Assembly (NCBI GenBank): GCA_965220045.1
Contig: OZ244803.1
Coordinates: 2,232,001 to 2,296,000, forward strand
Length of the DNA stretch: 64,000 nucleotides
Origin: VXOZ01 sp965220045
GTDB lineage: Bacteria; Chloroflexota; UBA11872; VXOZ01
Direction of reading: 5' to 3'
In this document: in pieces, positions 43,259-51,491 of the stretch
Layout of the letters: every line of letters starts with the position of its first letter
Position numbering within the stretch: the stretch's first letter is position 1
Notes under the pieces: model-generated
Database searches by the model: none
What the model saw: the letters and a program-made list of their open reading frames with translations, nothing else
What the model was told of the DNA's origin: nothing
Program-made: the position numbers and the translations under genes

Positions 43259-43505
43259 GGTTAATACCATTGAGCGCAAAGTGCCTTAGGTGAAAAACGC
43301 CAGACTACCTTACAAAGCCGTCTTCGGTAAGTCCGTAGGGTGCATGCATCACCCCTGCGCTATTGAGAAGCCAGAACAGGCGGGGATTGGAGGCAACGGC
43401 AGCGGCGGCTTGCCGCCTCGAAGCCAATGCCGGAATTTGCGCCCGTGGCGTAAGTGTCTTCCCACGCTGATCGGGAACATCAGCGGCGGTGAAATTGCTT
43501 GCCAT
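43259..43505 (-). pseudogene. Decayed short-chain dehydrogenase (SDR)
   Basis: The minus strand starts as an SDR: 'MASNFTAADVPDQRGKT'. The expected NAD(P)-binding motif then appears one frame away as 'TGANSGIGFEAA', so a frameshift separates the two. The central part is deleted, and the original frame resumes with 'LLNSAGVMHAPYGLTEDGF' (family: NNAGV...LTEDG). A stop codon at 43305-43307 interrupts, after which the same frame gives 'GVFHLRHFALNGI', matching the SDR NHLGHFAL block. Frameshift, internal deletion, a nonsense codon and loss of the catalytic Tyr-Lys region show a dead gene. It lies between the nitrilase-type gene and the nucleotidase operon. Confidence 0.85.
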
Positions 43506-43726
43506 GCGACGCTCCTGTGATCGCTCAAGATTGAGCACTATTCCATGCCCTTTTACCCATTTGTACAAGACAGCTCTGAGTTCGCTCTCGCTGCTGCTGC
43601 GTACCACCCCTGCAGAAGCTACATATTGTGAACCATGCTTGCCGTCTTGTATGGTAGGAACTGAAGGAGAACACACACTCTTTCGCCCAATGCAAACTCT
43701 ACATCCAGCTAGCTCCCGGATCCTAC

Positions 43727-45193
43727 GTGAGCATTAGAATTCTACATACCAACGATTTGCACGGTTTTGTGCGCGCGACGCCGCGTCTGGCGCAGCACGT
43801 GCAAGCGGCACGCGCGCAGCACGACAACGTCCTTTTCATAGACGTTGGCGACTATTTTCGCCTTAAGCGTCACCGCCGCCCGCAAGACGACGACCGCGTG
43901 ACCGCCTGGACGCTGCGTTCGCTGGAGTACGACATAGTTACGCCCGGCAACGCGGAGTTGTCGCGCTTCGATCCCTGGCATTTGGACTTCCTGATCGCGC
44001 AGAATTGCGGCGCGATGCTCTGCACCAGCGGCTTCAATGCCCGCCTGCCTGCCTCGTGCCGGCCCTACCGTGTATTCACGCTCGACGGCTATCGGGTCCT
44101 CTTTATCGGCATCTGCACGGAGGACACCCACTGGAACCTGGCGTCCCCCGCCAACAACTTCTATTCTTCCGCCCGCCGCGCGGCTGCGAAGACCGCCAGC
44201 TTGGTGAACGCCTACCGCGACCGGGTGGATATGGTCATTGTGCTTTCCCATTCCGGTATGGCGCAGGACATTCTCCTGGCCGAGCAGATACCGGAAATCG
44301 ACCTCATTCTCAGCGGCCACTGCCACCACCCAACCTTGAGACCGGTTTGCGTCGGCAAGACAAGAATCGTGCAGGCCGGACTCAACGGCATGTTTCTGGG
44401 CCAGGTAGACATTACACCCGCCTATGGCGGCCCGCAGATTGACGCTGCTCTGCATACTATTGATGCGGATTCACCTGAGGACGAAGTGATGGAACGTCTC
44501 TTGCGCCTCCAGGGCAGAAGGAACGATCCCGATGATCTGCGCATCATCGGTGAAGCCGGTGAGAACGTAGGGCAGGGCTATCTTTTGAGCAATGGACTGG
44601 GCAATACCGTCACCGACATTTGGCGCAAAGCAACCGGGGCCGACATCGCCTGGACGAAAGCAACCTTCATAACCCCCCTCTTTGCCCCGGGCCACGCGCT
44701 CACTAGTTGGGACTTGCAGCTCTGCGTCAGGGGGTTCCCGCTATCGAAAATGCTCTTGCTGACGGGCGATCAAGTTCAGCAGGCATTGGAACACAGCGTC
44801 GCGGACCAATCGTACGCCTTCCTGCCGCCCGATCGCCGTGATGAGCTTGTTGAGCAGCTAGAAGCCGCGTCGGCGCTGCCGGGGTGCAACTTCCTCCACC
44901 AGTCCGGCATGCAGGTGCGTATTGACCTGACGAAACCGACCGGCGAACGGGTTCAGGAAATCCGCGTGGACGACAAGCCCTTGCAACCTGACGCGACCTA
45001 TCGCGTGGCGATGGACGCCTTCCACGCCAGAGGCGGCTCGGCTTTTGCCATGCTCCAGGATCCCGTCCGACGCGAGGACCTGACCTTGGACAATCCCGTG
45101 GAAGCTCATGTGCGGGAAACTGGGCGCCTCGAAGGCACTCTGGACGAGCGGCTAAGCATCATCGGCGCTACCGCTCTCGCATCGTCCGCATAG
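43727..45193 (+). CDS. 5'-nucleotidase (UshA/YunD)-like protein with altered GNH motif
   Basis: 488 residues without a signal peptide, so probably cytoplasmic. The N-terminal metallophosphatase domain has 'IRILHTNDLHGF', 'FIDVGDYFRLK', 'VIVLSHSGMA' and 'LILSGHCHHPT'. The C-terminal 5_nucleotid_C domain includes 'LLSNGLGNTVTDIWRKATG' and 'TYRVAMDAFHARGGSAF'. The expected Gly-Asn-His-Glu motif reads 'TPGNAELSRFD': the histidine that acts in catalysis in E. coli 5'-nucleotidase is Ala here, although the metal-binding Asn is kept. Activity may be reduced or different. A GTG start is used, with weak SD. It opens a + strand operon with the next three genes (gaps 25, 8 and 7 bases). Confidence 0.82.
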   Translation: MSIRILHTNDLHGFVRATPRLAQHVQAARAQHDNVLFIDVGDYFRLKRHRRPQDDDRVTAWTLRSLEYDIVTPGNAELSRFDPWHLDFLIAQNCGAMLCTSGFNARLPASCRPYRVFTLDGYRVLFIGICTEDTHWNLASPANNFYSSARRAAAKTASLVNAYRDRVDMVIVLSHSGMAQDILLAEQIPEIDLILSGHCHHPTLRPVCVGKTRIVQAGLNGMFLGQVDITPAYGGPQIDAALHTIDADSPEDEVMERLLRLQGRRNDPDDLRIIGEAGENVGQGYLLSNGLGNTVTDIWRKATGADIAWTKATFITPLFAPGHALTSWDLQLCVRGFPLSKMLLLTGDQVQQALEHSVADQSYAFLPPDRRDELVEQLEAASALPGCNFLHQSGMQVRIDLTKPTGERVQEIRVDDKPLQPDATYRVAMDAFHARGGSAFAMLQDPVRREDLTLDNPVEAHVRETGRLEGTLDERLSIIGATALASSA

Positions 45194-45218
45194 ACCGCGA
45201 CAAGAACGCCGCACACCC

Positions 45219-46115
45219 GTGATTCGCTCACTGCTGTCACTCACCGCCCTGGGGGCCGCGGCCGTGGGCGCATACGGTGTCTTCATCGAACCGTACCGGT
45301 TGCGCGTGCGGCGCGTGCGCTTGCCCGTGTCGTCTATCCACGCATCCGACACGGTCATCCGTATCCTCCACGTTACGGATCTGCACCTGCAAGCGGGAGA
45401 CAGGCGGCGCGTGCGCATGCTCCAACGGCTTGCCAGCCTGGAACCCGACCTCTTGCTCCTGACGGGCGATCTCATCCACGGCGGTCGCGATCCCGCCGCC
45501 GAATTGGAGACCGCGATCGCCGCGCTGGCGCCTATTCGCGCCCGCCACGGGGCCTACGCGGTGCTCGGCAACCATGATCACGTGCGCCGCCATCGCATCA
45601 AGGGTTGGCTGGGGCAGCCGCTGCGCTTCAGCGATACGACACCGCTCGTGAACATGCTGGAAGCCCATGGAATCCGCGTGCTCACAAACGCCCATGCGAA
45701 CGTGACCGTTTACGGTCAGCCGCTCACGCTCGTCGGCGTAGACGACCCCTTCTACTGGCTAGATGACATACGCCGCGCGACGGCCGGCGCGCCACGCGAC
45801 ACCACCAGACTGCTGCTCGCGCACAGTCCCGACATTGTCCGCACTTTGGACGACGAGCGGTTCGATCTCATCCTTTGCGGCCACACCCACGGGGGACAAG
45901 TCCGCCTGGCGGAGAGTATCGTCTGGCACTCGAATACACGCGTGCCGCTGCCGCGCAACGCCGGGCTGATGCAGCTCGGACCCCACCGCGTCTATTGCTC
46001 GGCCGGGGTTGGCGTTTCCGTGCTGCCGCTCCGCCTCAACTGTCCGCCGGAAGTGGGTTGGATCGAGCTCGTAGCGGCAAGAGATGGAGTCCCGAACGAT
46101 AACGACCGAGACTAG
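45219..46115 (+). CDS. Membrane-anchored metallophosphoesterase (YaeI/YkuE-like)
   Basis: 298 residues, GTG start. A hydrophobic N-terminal segment ('LLSLTALGAAAVGAYGVFI') anchors a calcineurin-like domain with all signature blocks: 'ILHVTDLHLQAG', 'LLLLTGDLIHGG', 'AVLGNHDHVRR', 'LLAHSPDI' and 'LILCGHTHGGQVRL'. Relatives hydrolyse UDP-2,3-diacylglucosamine, phospholipid or phosphodiester bonds, mostly at the membrane; which applies is not visible. Unlike the preceding gene it keeps the Gly-Asn-His-Asp motif. It lies 25 bases after the nucleotidase-like gene and 8 bases before the DUF1614 gene. Confidence 0.87.
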   Translation: MIRSLLSLTALGAAAVGAYGVFIEPYRLRVRRVRLPVSSIHASDTVIRILHVTDLHLQAGDRRRVRMLQRLASLEPDLLLLTGDLIHGGRDPAAELETAIAALAPIRARHGAYAVLGNHDHVRRHRIKGWLGQPLRFSDTTPLVNMLEAHGIRVLTNAHANVTVYGQPLTLVGVDDPFYWLDDIRRATAGAPRDTTRLLLAHSPDIVRTLDDERFDLILCGHTHGGQVRLAESIVWHSNTRVPLPRNAGLMQLGPHRVYCSAGVGVSVLPLRLNCPPEVGWIELVAARDGVPNDNDRD

Positions 46116-46123
46116 GATTGCGC

Positions 46124-46783
46124 ATGTTCGGGCCACTCATTCCGCTCCTCTTCTCATTTGTCCTGCTGCCGCTGCTGGTGGTACTCCTCCAGGTGCAGGC
46201 AGTCTCGCTGGCATTTGCCAATCTCGGCCTAACACCCACGTCGGTTATCGTGATCTTCTATCTGTCGCTCCTGGGCAGTTTCGTCAACATTCCGCTTTCC
46301 CGCCGCAAAGTCCGCGTCGAGGGCAAACCGTGGCTGCCCTTGCCCTTCCCCATTCCGCTCTTCTATTACCCGCCCAGGGTCAGAGAACAGGTGCTCGCCG
46401 TGAACGTCGGCGGCGCGGTGATCCCCATTCTGCTCTCCCTCTATGTCTTGCCGAATGCGCCGCTGGCCAAGGCGCTCCTGGCTACCGCGGCAGTGAGCGC
46501 CGTGTGCTTCGTGCTCGCGCGTCCGAAGAAGGGCGTGGGCATCACCATCCCCGCATTGATCCCTCCCGTCGTCGCGGCGCTGCTTGCCTACCTGCTGGTG
46601 TCCGATCCGGCCGGACGCACGGCGGTGGCGTATGTCTCCGGCGTCATGGGCACACTCATCGGCGCCGATCTCCTCAACCTGCCGCGCATCCACCGGCTGG
46701 GCGCGCACGTCGTCAGCATTGGCGGGGCCGGGGTCTTTGATGGTATCTTCCTCGTAGGCATATTGGCAGCACTACTGACGTGA
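46124..46783 (+). CDS. DUF1614 membrane protein
   Basis: About 219 residues with six or seven hydrophobic segments, including 'LIPLLFSFVLLPLLVVLLQV', 'VIVIFYLSLLGSFVNIPL' and 'VFDGIFLVGILAALLT'. The pattern with 'GSFVNIPLSRRK' and 'VNVGGAVIPILLSLYVL' matches DUF1614, a family of unknown function. The ATG at 46124 is chosen over an in-frame TTG six bases earlier. It lies in the nucleotidase-metallophosphoesterase-DUF1614-M20 operon; its role beside those enzymes is not known. Confidence 0.75.
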   Translation: MFGPLIPLLFSFVLLPLLVVLLQVQAVSLAFANLGLTPTSVIVIFYLSLLGSFVNIPLSRRKVRVEGKPWLPLPFPIPLFYYPPRVREQVLAVNVGGAVIPILLSLYVLPNAPLAKALLATAAVSAVCFVLARPKKGVGITIPALIPPVVAALLAYLLVSDPAGRTAVAYVSGVMGTLIGADLLNLPRIHRLGAHVVSIGGAGVFDGIFLVGILAALLT

Positions 46784-46790
46784 GGAAACA

Positions 46791-48008
46791 ATGAGCGCAG
46801 CAGAAGTACAAACACGGGTCCGCAAATTGGAACCGGAACTCGTGGCGATACGCAGAGAAATCCACCAACACCCCGAATTGACTTTCGAATTGGACAAGAC
46901 ACCCCGTATTGTCGCCGACCGCCTGGCAGCGGCGGGCTGGGAGGTTGAGACGGACATCGGCGGCCAAGGCGTGGTCGGCATCCTGCACGGCAGCCGCCCC
47001 GGTAAGGTGCTGGCGATCCGTCCGGACATGGACGCGCTGCCCTTCCCCGACTGGAAAAAGGTCCCTTACGCGTCGCAAACGCCCGACGTGATGCACGCCT
47101 GCGGGCACGATGCCCATACGGCCATCGGTATTGGCATCGCCGAGATTCTCGCGAACATGCGCGATCAGTTCCCAGGAACCGTCAAGCTGCTCTTTGATCC
47201 GGCAGAGGAAGCCGGCGGCGCTTCTGAGGCGCTGGGCTTGCCTCCCTGCGGCCCCAAAGCTCTGCGCACGGACGGCGTGCTGGAGAATCCGAAAGTTGAC
47301 GCCTTGATGGGCTTCCACAACCTGCCGGAGATTCCGGTCGGACAGGTGTGGGTGCGTCCCGGGGTCATCTTCACCGGTTACGACATTATTTCTGTAGAAG
47401 TCACCGGCAAAGAGACGCATGCCGCGCGCCGCCACCAGGGCAAGGACGCCATCCTGGCGGCGAGCCAGGTCATCCAAACCCTCTACGGGGCCGGCTCCCG
47501 CGTGGCGCCAAACAACCAGGTGTTTTCACTCAACATCGGCCTCCTCGAAGGCGGCAAGGACTACAACCTCATTCCATCGACGGTCAAGATGAAAGGTTCC
47601 GTCCGCTGCGGCGATCTGGACACCCGCGCACGGCTCAGCGAGCGCTTGGCGGCCCTGGTAGAGTCTTCCGCCGCGAGTGCGGATTGTACCGCCGAGTTTA
47701 CGCTTACCCAGGGTAACCCACCAGTGGTCAACGACCCCGCCCTGGCGTCTCTCGTGCACGCGACCGCTACCAGCGCTCTCGGCACTGATAACGCCATCAT
47801 GATGGACGCACCGCTGCTTATCGGCGATACGTTCTGCTTCCTGGCCGAAGGCGTGCCCAGCGTCTACTGGCTCTTTGGCTCCGGCAACGCCGACCGCGGC
47901 ATCACGTACCCCCTGCACCACAGCCTCTACGACCTGGACGAAGCCTGCATCGGTCATGCGCTGCAAGTGGCGGTGGAAGCAACGCTGGCGTATCTGAACG
48001 ACAGCTAG
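46791..48008 (+). CDS. M20-family amidohydrolase
   Basis: 405 residues. The M20D layout is clear: 'IRREIHQHPELTFE', 'LAIRPDMDALPF', 'MHACGHDAHTAIGIG', 'LLFDPAEEAGGASEAL', the dimerisation-domain 'GKETHAARRHQGKDAI', and the C-terminal 'LHHSLYDLDEACI' with the last metal His. Such enzymes cleave N-acyl amino acids (hippurate, IAA-amino acid or N-acetyl compounds) by two metal ions. It is the last gene of the operon starting at 43727. Substrate is open; the amino-acid uptake genes nearby fit an N-acyl amino acid. Confidence 0.9.
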   Translation: MSAAEVQTRVRKLEPELVAIRREIHQHPELTFELDKTPRIVADRLAAAGWEVETDIGGQGVVGILHGSRPGKVLAIRPDMDALPFPDWKKVPYASQTPDVMHACGHDAHTAIGIGIAEILANMRDQFPGTVKLLFDPAEEAGGASEALGLPPCGPKALRTDGVLENPKVDALMGFHNLPEIPVGQVWVRPGVIFTGYDIISVEVTGKETHAARRHQGKDAILAASQVIQTLYGAGSRVAPNNQVFSLNIGLLEGGKDYNLIPSTVKMKGSVRCGDLDTRARLSERLAALVESSAASADCTAEFTLTQGNPPVVNDPALASLVHATATSALGTDNAIMMDAPLLIGDTFCFLAEGVPSVYWLFGSGNADRGITYPLHHSLYDLDEACIGHALQVAVEATLAYLNDS

Positions 48009-48124
48009 AACGGGCAAGACACAGAGGCTTGAGTCTCAAGGTCTTCAGGGGTGGGATTTTCGGCAAAGCGACCGCATGGAGTCCGGTGCCAATTGCACTT
48101 GCCCAATTCCCAGATTCTGTTTGC

Positions 48125-48568
48125 CTATCGCGTTCCCTCAAGCGGCAGAGAGGCCAGCACTTCCGGCTCGATCTCTTCCAGCGGTAGCGCCTCATGGCAG
48201 ATGGTGATGTCGGGAGACGGCGCGGCGGGTGCCCAGACGGCCCGACCGACCACCAGGTTGTCGGCGACGAAGAATACCAGCACCTGGGCGCGCGGGTAGC
48301 GGTCACGGAGGAATTTGGCAAAAGGCTGGATGCGCTCCCGGCGACCGGCATCGTCGAGTCCCTGCCAAGACGCTATCGACGGCTCGTCCAGCGGCATGAC
48401 GATCACGTTAGCAACGCTCACCGCGCGACGGTAGGCGGCGACGTCTGTCCCCTCCGCCATGTTCTCAGGCGACAGCGAGAGGAATGCGTCACAATTCCAG
48501 CGCTCCCGCTTCTCTTGTCGCGAGATGATGTCGGCGGCTGTCCGCGCTTCTCGATTGTTCCCTGCCAT
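48125..48568 (-). CDS. Hypothetical protein
   Basis: 147 residues that look like a small soluble alpha/beta protein, with hydrophobic strands 'VANVIVMPLDEP' and 'AQVLVFFVADNLVVGRAVW' and an acidic C-terminus 'EEIEPEVLASLPLEG'. No family was recognised, and no signal peptide or membrane segment is present. The opposite frame is more basic and less protein-like. The gene is convergent with the M20 operon and has no partner. It might be lineage-specific. Confidence 0.5.
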   Translation of the reverse strand: MAGNNREARTAADIISRQEKRERWNCDAFLSLSPENMAEGTDVAAYRRAVSVANVIVMPLDEPSIASWQGLDDAGRRERIQPFAKFLRDRYPRAQVLVFFVADNLVVGRAVWAPAAPSPDITICHEALPLEEIEPEVLASLPLEGTR

Positions 48569-48872
48569 ATTCGTTGTCAGCCCCTGACTAGAAGACTCGT
48601 CATGCGTATTCGGAGCGATGGATTAGCCTCAATGCTAACCCATTATCCACTGCCTTGAGGAACTTGGCACTCACAGCGCCTTACGTTCCGGTAGCGTAAG
48701 TTTGCAACCTGCGCAATCCGGGGAACCAAACCGCGTTAAGCTTCTCTCTCAAGCGGCAACGTTGGAGAATCAATGTTGCGCCTCTTTATCTGGCGGGGGA
48801 CAAGCCCCCGCGCTACAATTCTTCTCTTAGCCCGTGCAATTCAAGTACAACGCTCAGGAATTCTTGCCATGC
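48569..48872. other. Intergenic region with family A and B repeats
   Basis: A family A variant ('TTCCGGTAGCGTAAGTTTGC', continuing AACCTGCGC) is at 48686-48714 and a full family B palindrome ('GGCGGGGGACAAGCCCCCGC', continuing GCTAC) at 48792-48816, about 55 bases after the mutL stop. No gene is supported. Confidence 0.6.
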
Positions 48873-50582
48873 TCACGTCCGCCCGAATTCCCGCGCCAGT
48901 TGGGCGTGGGTAAGCCGCACCATCGTGGGCCGTCCATGGGGACAGGTACGCGCCAGGTCGCAGCGCTCCAGCGCGCCTAGCAACGCCACAATCTGCTCAT
49001 GCGCGAGCGCATCCCCCGCCTTGACCGCCCCGTGGCAGGCGATGACCCAGCGTAGCCGCTCCAGCGGGTCGCCGCGATAGTCGGGATTGTCCTTCTGCTC
49101 GATGACGGTTTTCACAAACTGCCCCCAATCGTGCCCGCGCTCCGCCAGAAAGAGGGGGACCGCCCGCAAGAGCCAGGCGCCGGCTCCAAACGACTCCAAG
49201 GCAAACCCCATCCGCTGCAATTCCTCGACGTTGGCCTCCAGCCATTGCACGTGCGCCGGTGACAGCGTGAGCGGTTGCGGCTCGAGCAACTGCTGGCTCT
49301 GTGCTTCGGGCAAACGCTTGAGCACGGCCTCGTAGAGCACCCGCTCGTGCGCCGAGTGCTGGTCGATGAGATACATGCCGTCTATGCCCTCGGCGATGAG
49401 GTACATGGCGCTGATCTGCCCCAGCACCCGCAATTCCGATGGCGTAGATGGCGCGGCATCCAGCGGGCCGTTGGCCGCAGAATTCCCATTGGCGTCCGGC
49501 GGACGGAAGAGGTCTACCGCCCGCGCCGCTTGGCCCGGCCCCGCTTGTCCCTCGCCGCCGTGCCAGGTCTCCGTTGACTGGAAGTGCTGGCGCATGGGCT
49601 GCACGGCCACGTGCCGCGCCAGTTCCGACCGTAATACATGGCGCAGCCGCCGCGTGACGCTGCCGCCATCCTTCAGCCGGATGTCCGACTTCTGCGGATG
49701 GACGTTTACGTCCACGTCCTCGACGGGCAGCGCCACGTTCAGGGCCGCCAGCGGATAGCGCCCATCCGGCATGAGTTCCGCGTAGACGTCCGTCACCGTG
49801 TACACAAGCGCCCGCTGCTGCACCCAGCGGTTGTTCACAAAGAGAGAAACCCCCGTGCGGTTGCCCCGATTCACCGTGGGCTGCACGAGGAGCCCTTGCA
49901 CCAGCGGATCGTCCACCGGTATCAACTGCTCGGCAAGCTCGTGGCCGTGCATGGCGATGAAGACATCCTCCATGCGCCCGCTGCCGTGGTTCTCAAAGAC
50001 CTCACGTCCATTGACGGTGAGCGTGACACGCACGGCGGGATGGCTAAGCGCCAGATGCTGCACGCACTGGATGATCCGCTGCGTTTCCGCCTGCGGGCTC
50101 TTGCAGAACGCCAACCGCGCCGGCACGTTGAAGAAAAGGTGCCGCACGTCGACGGCCGAACCCACAGGACCAGCTGTAGAAACCACATCGGCAATCTCGC
50201 CGCCAACGACTCCAAGCTGTTGCGCAACACGGTCCTGCGCCGTACGGGATCGGATGTCCAGGTGTGACACCGCGGCAATCGAGGCCAGCGCTTCCCCCCG
50301 AAACCCCAGGGTGCGAATGGCGGCAAGGTCGTCTACGCTTCTGATCTTGCTGGTGGCATAGCGACGCACGGTGACAGGAAGATCGCCGGCGGCGATGCCG
50401 TCGCCATTGTCCTCTACGCGAATGCGGCGCAGTCCTCCCTGTTCTATGGCGACCGCGATGGCAGTGGCCTGGGCATCGAGGGCGTTCTCGCACAGCTCCT
50501 TGACCACCGACGCCGGACGCTCTACCACCTCCCCCGCCGCGATCTTCGCCGCGAGCGCTCCGGGCAACACCTGGACGGACAT
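48873..50582 (-). CDS. mutL: DNA mismatch repair protein MutL
   Basis: 569 residues from ATG 50582; 19 earlier codons are open but unsupported. The GHKL ATPase half has 'IAAGEVVERPASVVKELCEN', 'RVEDNGDGI' and 'TLGFRGEALASIAAVS'. The C-terminal half contains 'YLIDQHSAHERVLYE', the DQHA(X)2E(X)4E endonuclease motif with Ser for Ala, together with 'ACHGAVKAGDA' and 'CPHGRPTMVRL', the other metal-site blocks. It is therefore of the nicking type found in bacteria without MutH. No mutS is in the window. It is divergent from hsp20 and co-oriented with recN. Confidence 0.95.
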   Translation of the reverse strand: MSVQVLPGALAAKIAAGEVVERPASVVKELCENALDAQATAIAVAIEQGGLRRIRVEDNGDGIAAGDLPVTVRRYATSKIRSVDDLAAIRTLGFRGEALASIAAVSHLDIRSRTAQDRVAQQLGVVGGEIADVVSTAGPVGSAVDVRHLFFNVPARLAFCKSPQAETQRIIQCVQHLALSHPAVRVTLTVNGREVFENHGSGRMEDVFIAMHGHELAEQLIPVDDPLVQGLLVQPTVNRGNRTGVSLFVNNRWVQQRALVYTVTDVYAELMPDGRYPLAALNVALPVEDVDVNVHPQKSDIRLKDGGSVTRRLRHVLRSELARHVAVQPMRQHFQSTETWHGGEGQAGPGQAARAVDLFRPPDANGNSAANGPLDAAPSTPSELRVLGQISAMYLIAEGIDGMYLIDQHSAHERVLYEAVLKRLPEAQSQQLLEPQPLTLSPAHVQWLEANVEELQRMGFALESFGAGAWLLRAVPLFLAERGHDWGQFVKTVIEQKDNPDYRGDPLERLRWVIACHGAVKAGDALAHEQIVALLGALERCDLARTCPHGRPTMVRLTHAQLAREFGRT

Positions 50583-50846
50583 GCCGTATTTCCCCTCAAT
50601 GCGTCTCTTTGATAGCAGGATAGCAATCGCGGCAACCAAGGGTCAAAGGAGTTAAGAGAGCGCGCCCGGCGAGCGGCACGGCCGCCTGCGCTCTTTGGGG
50701 AACTCACTTAGATAACGGAGCGCCGGCCGCTTGCAATGCGCCGCAAACCGAAGAGCGGGACGCAGGCAGCCTTGCCGTGGCAACGCGATTCCATGCACTC
50801 CGGCAGATTGTAGCCGGTCCCATTCGATTATCTGCATGCCATTGGA
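50583..50846. other. Divergent spacer, mutL side
   Basis: Spacer of the divergent mutL/hsp20 pair. No gene or repeat was recognised on this side; the mutL promoter is expected here. The hsp20 half contains the inverted repeat and promoter listed separately. Confidence 0.35.
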
Positions 50847-50864
50847 ATATATTATCTAATATAT
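50847..50864. promoter_or_regulatory. AT-rich inverted repeat upstream of hsp20
   Basis: ATATATTA and its exact complement TAATATAT are separated by TC, in an otherwise GC-rich region and about 15 bases upstream of the hsp20 -35. It could be an operator or an UP-like element. No known heat-shock operator matches it. Confidence 0.45.
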
Positions 50865-50878
50865 ACTGATAAAGATAC

Positions 50879-50907
50879 TTGACAGAGAGCAACGCATGTT
50901 TTAGACT
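50879..50907 (+). promoter_or_regulatory. Promoter of hsp20
   Basis: A consensus TTGACA (50879-50884) and TAGACT (50902-50907) are spaced 17 bases apart, about 50 bases before the ATG. AGGAGG (50944-50949) is the ribosome binding site. Confidence 0.65.
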
Positions 50908-50956
50908 GATGGTAGAAGCTTGGTTCACAGTAGTGAAGACAACAGGAGGAATGAGA

Positions 50957-51406
50957 ATGGCTGAACTCAAGCGCTACGAGCCCCACACGTTCGCGACGGT
51001 GCAGGACGTCTTTGATCGGTTGTTCGATCGTTCGCTCTTTGGCACGGGTCTGATTGCCAACGGTCCCACCCCGCACGCGCCCCGTGGCTTCCCGTCCAAC
51101 CTATGGGAGACCGACGAGGCTTTCGTGCTCGAGCTGGCAATTCCGGGCGTCAAGCCTGATGACATCGAGATGACCCTCAGCAAGGGCAGTTTGCTCATCA
51201 AGGGTCGTTACGACAGCGCGGAGGACACCAAAGGCACCCGCATCTGGCGCAACCTGCCGGAGGGCGAGTTTGAAGTCGCCTACACGCTGCCCAGCGCCGT
51301 CTACGCCGACGAGGCCGGCGTCTCTTGGGCATACGGCATCTTCACGGTGCGCCTGCCCAAGGAGGAGAAGGCCAAGTCCAAGCGGCTCAAGATCAACGTC
51401 GGCTAG
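50957..51406 (+). CDS. Small heat-shock protein, Hsp20/alpha-crystallin family
   Basis: 149 residues. The alpha-crystallin domain runs from 'SNLWETDEAFVLELAIPGVK' to the C-terminal 'IFTVRLPKEEKAKSKRLKI', including the conserved 'VSWAYGIFTVRLPK' in place of the usual A-x-x-x-N-G-V-L motif. It is an ATP-independent holdase. ATG 50957 lies seven bases after AGGAGG; an in-frame ATG at 50951 and a longer frame from 50879 are less likely, the last overlapping the promoter. A terminator hairpin follows, so it is monocistronic. It is divergent from mutL. Confidence 0.9.
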   Translation: MAELKRYEPHTFATVQDVFDRLFDRSLFGTGLIANGPTPHAPRGFPSNLWETDEAFVLELAIPGVKPDDIEMTLSKGSLLIKGRYDSAEDTKGTRIWRNLPEGEFEVAYTLPSAVYADEAGVSWAYGIFTVRLPKEEKAKSKRLKINVG

Positions 51407-51451
51407 CAAGCGCCGCTAAGGCCCGGCCGCGGCCCACACAAGTAGTGATGA

Positions 51452-51491
51452 AGACACCCACAGGAGCTCTCCAGAGCCTCTGTGGGTGTCT
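51452..51491 (+). terminator. Terminator hairpin of hsp20
   Basis: GACACCCACAG and CTGTGGGTGTC form an 11-bp stem around a 16-base loop that can itself pair (GAGCTCT..AGAGC), 45 bases after the stop. TTGTAGTT follows. Confidence 0.65.
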
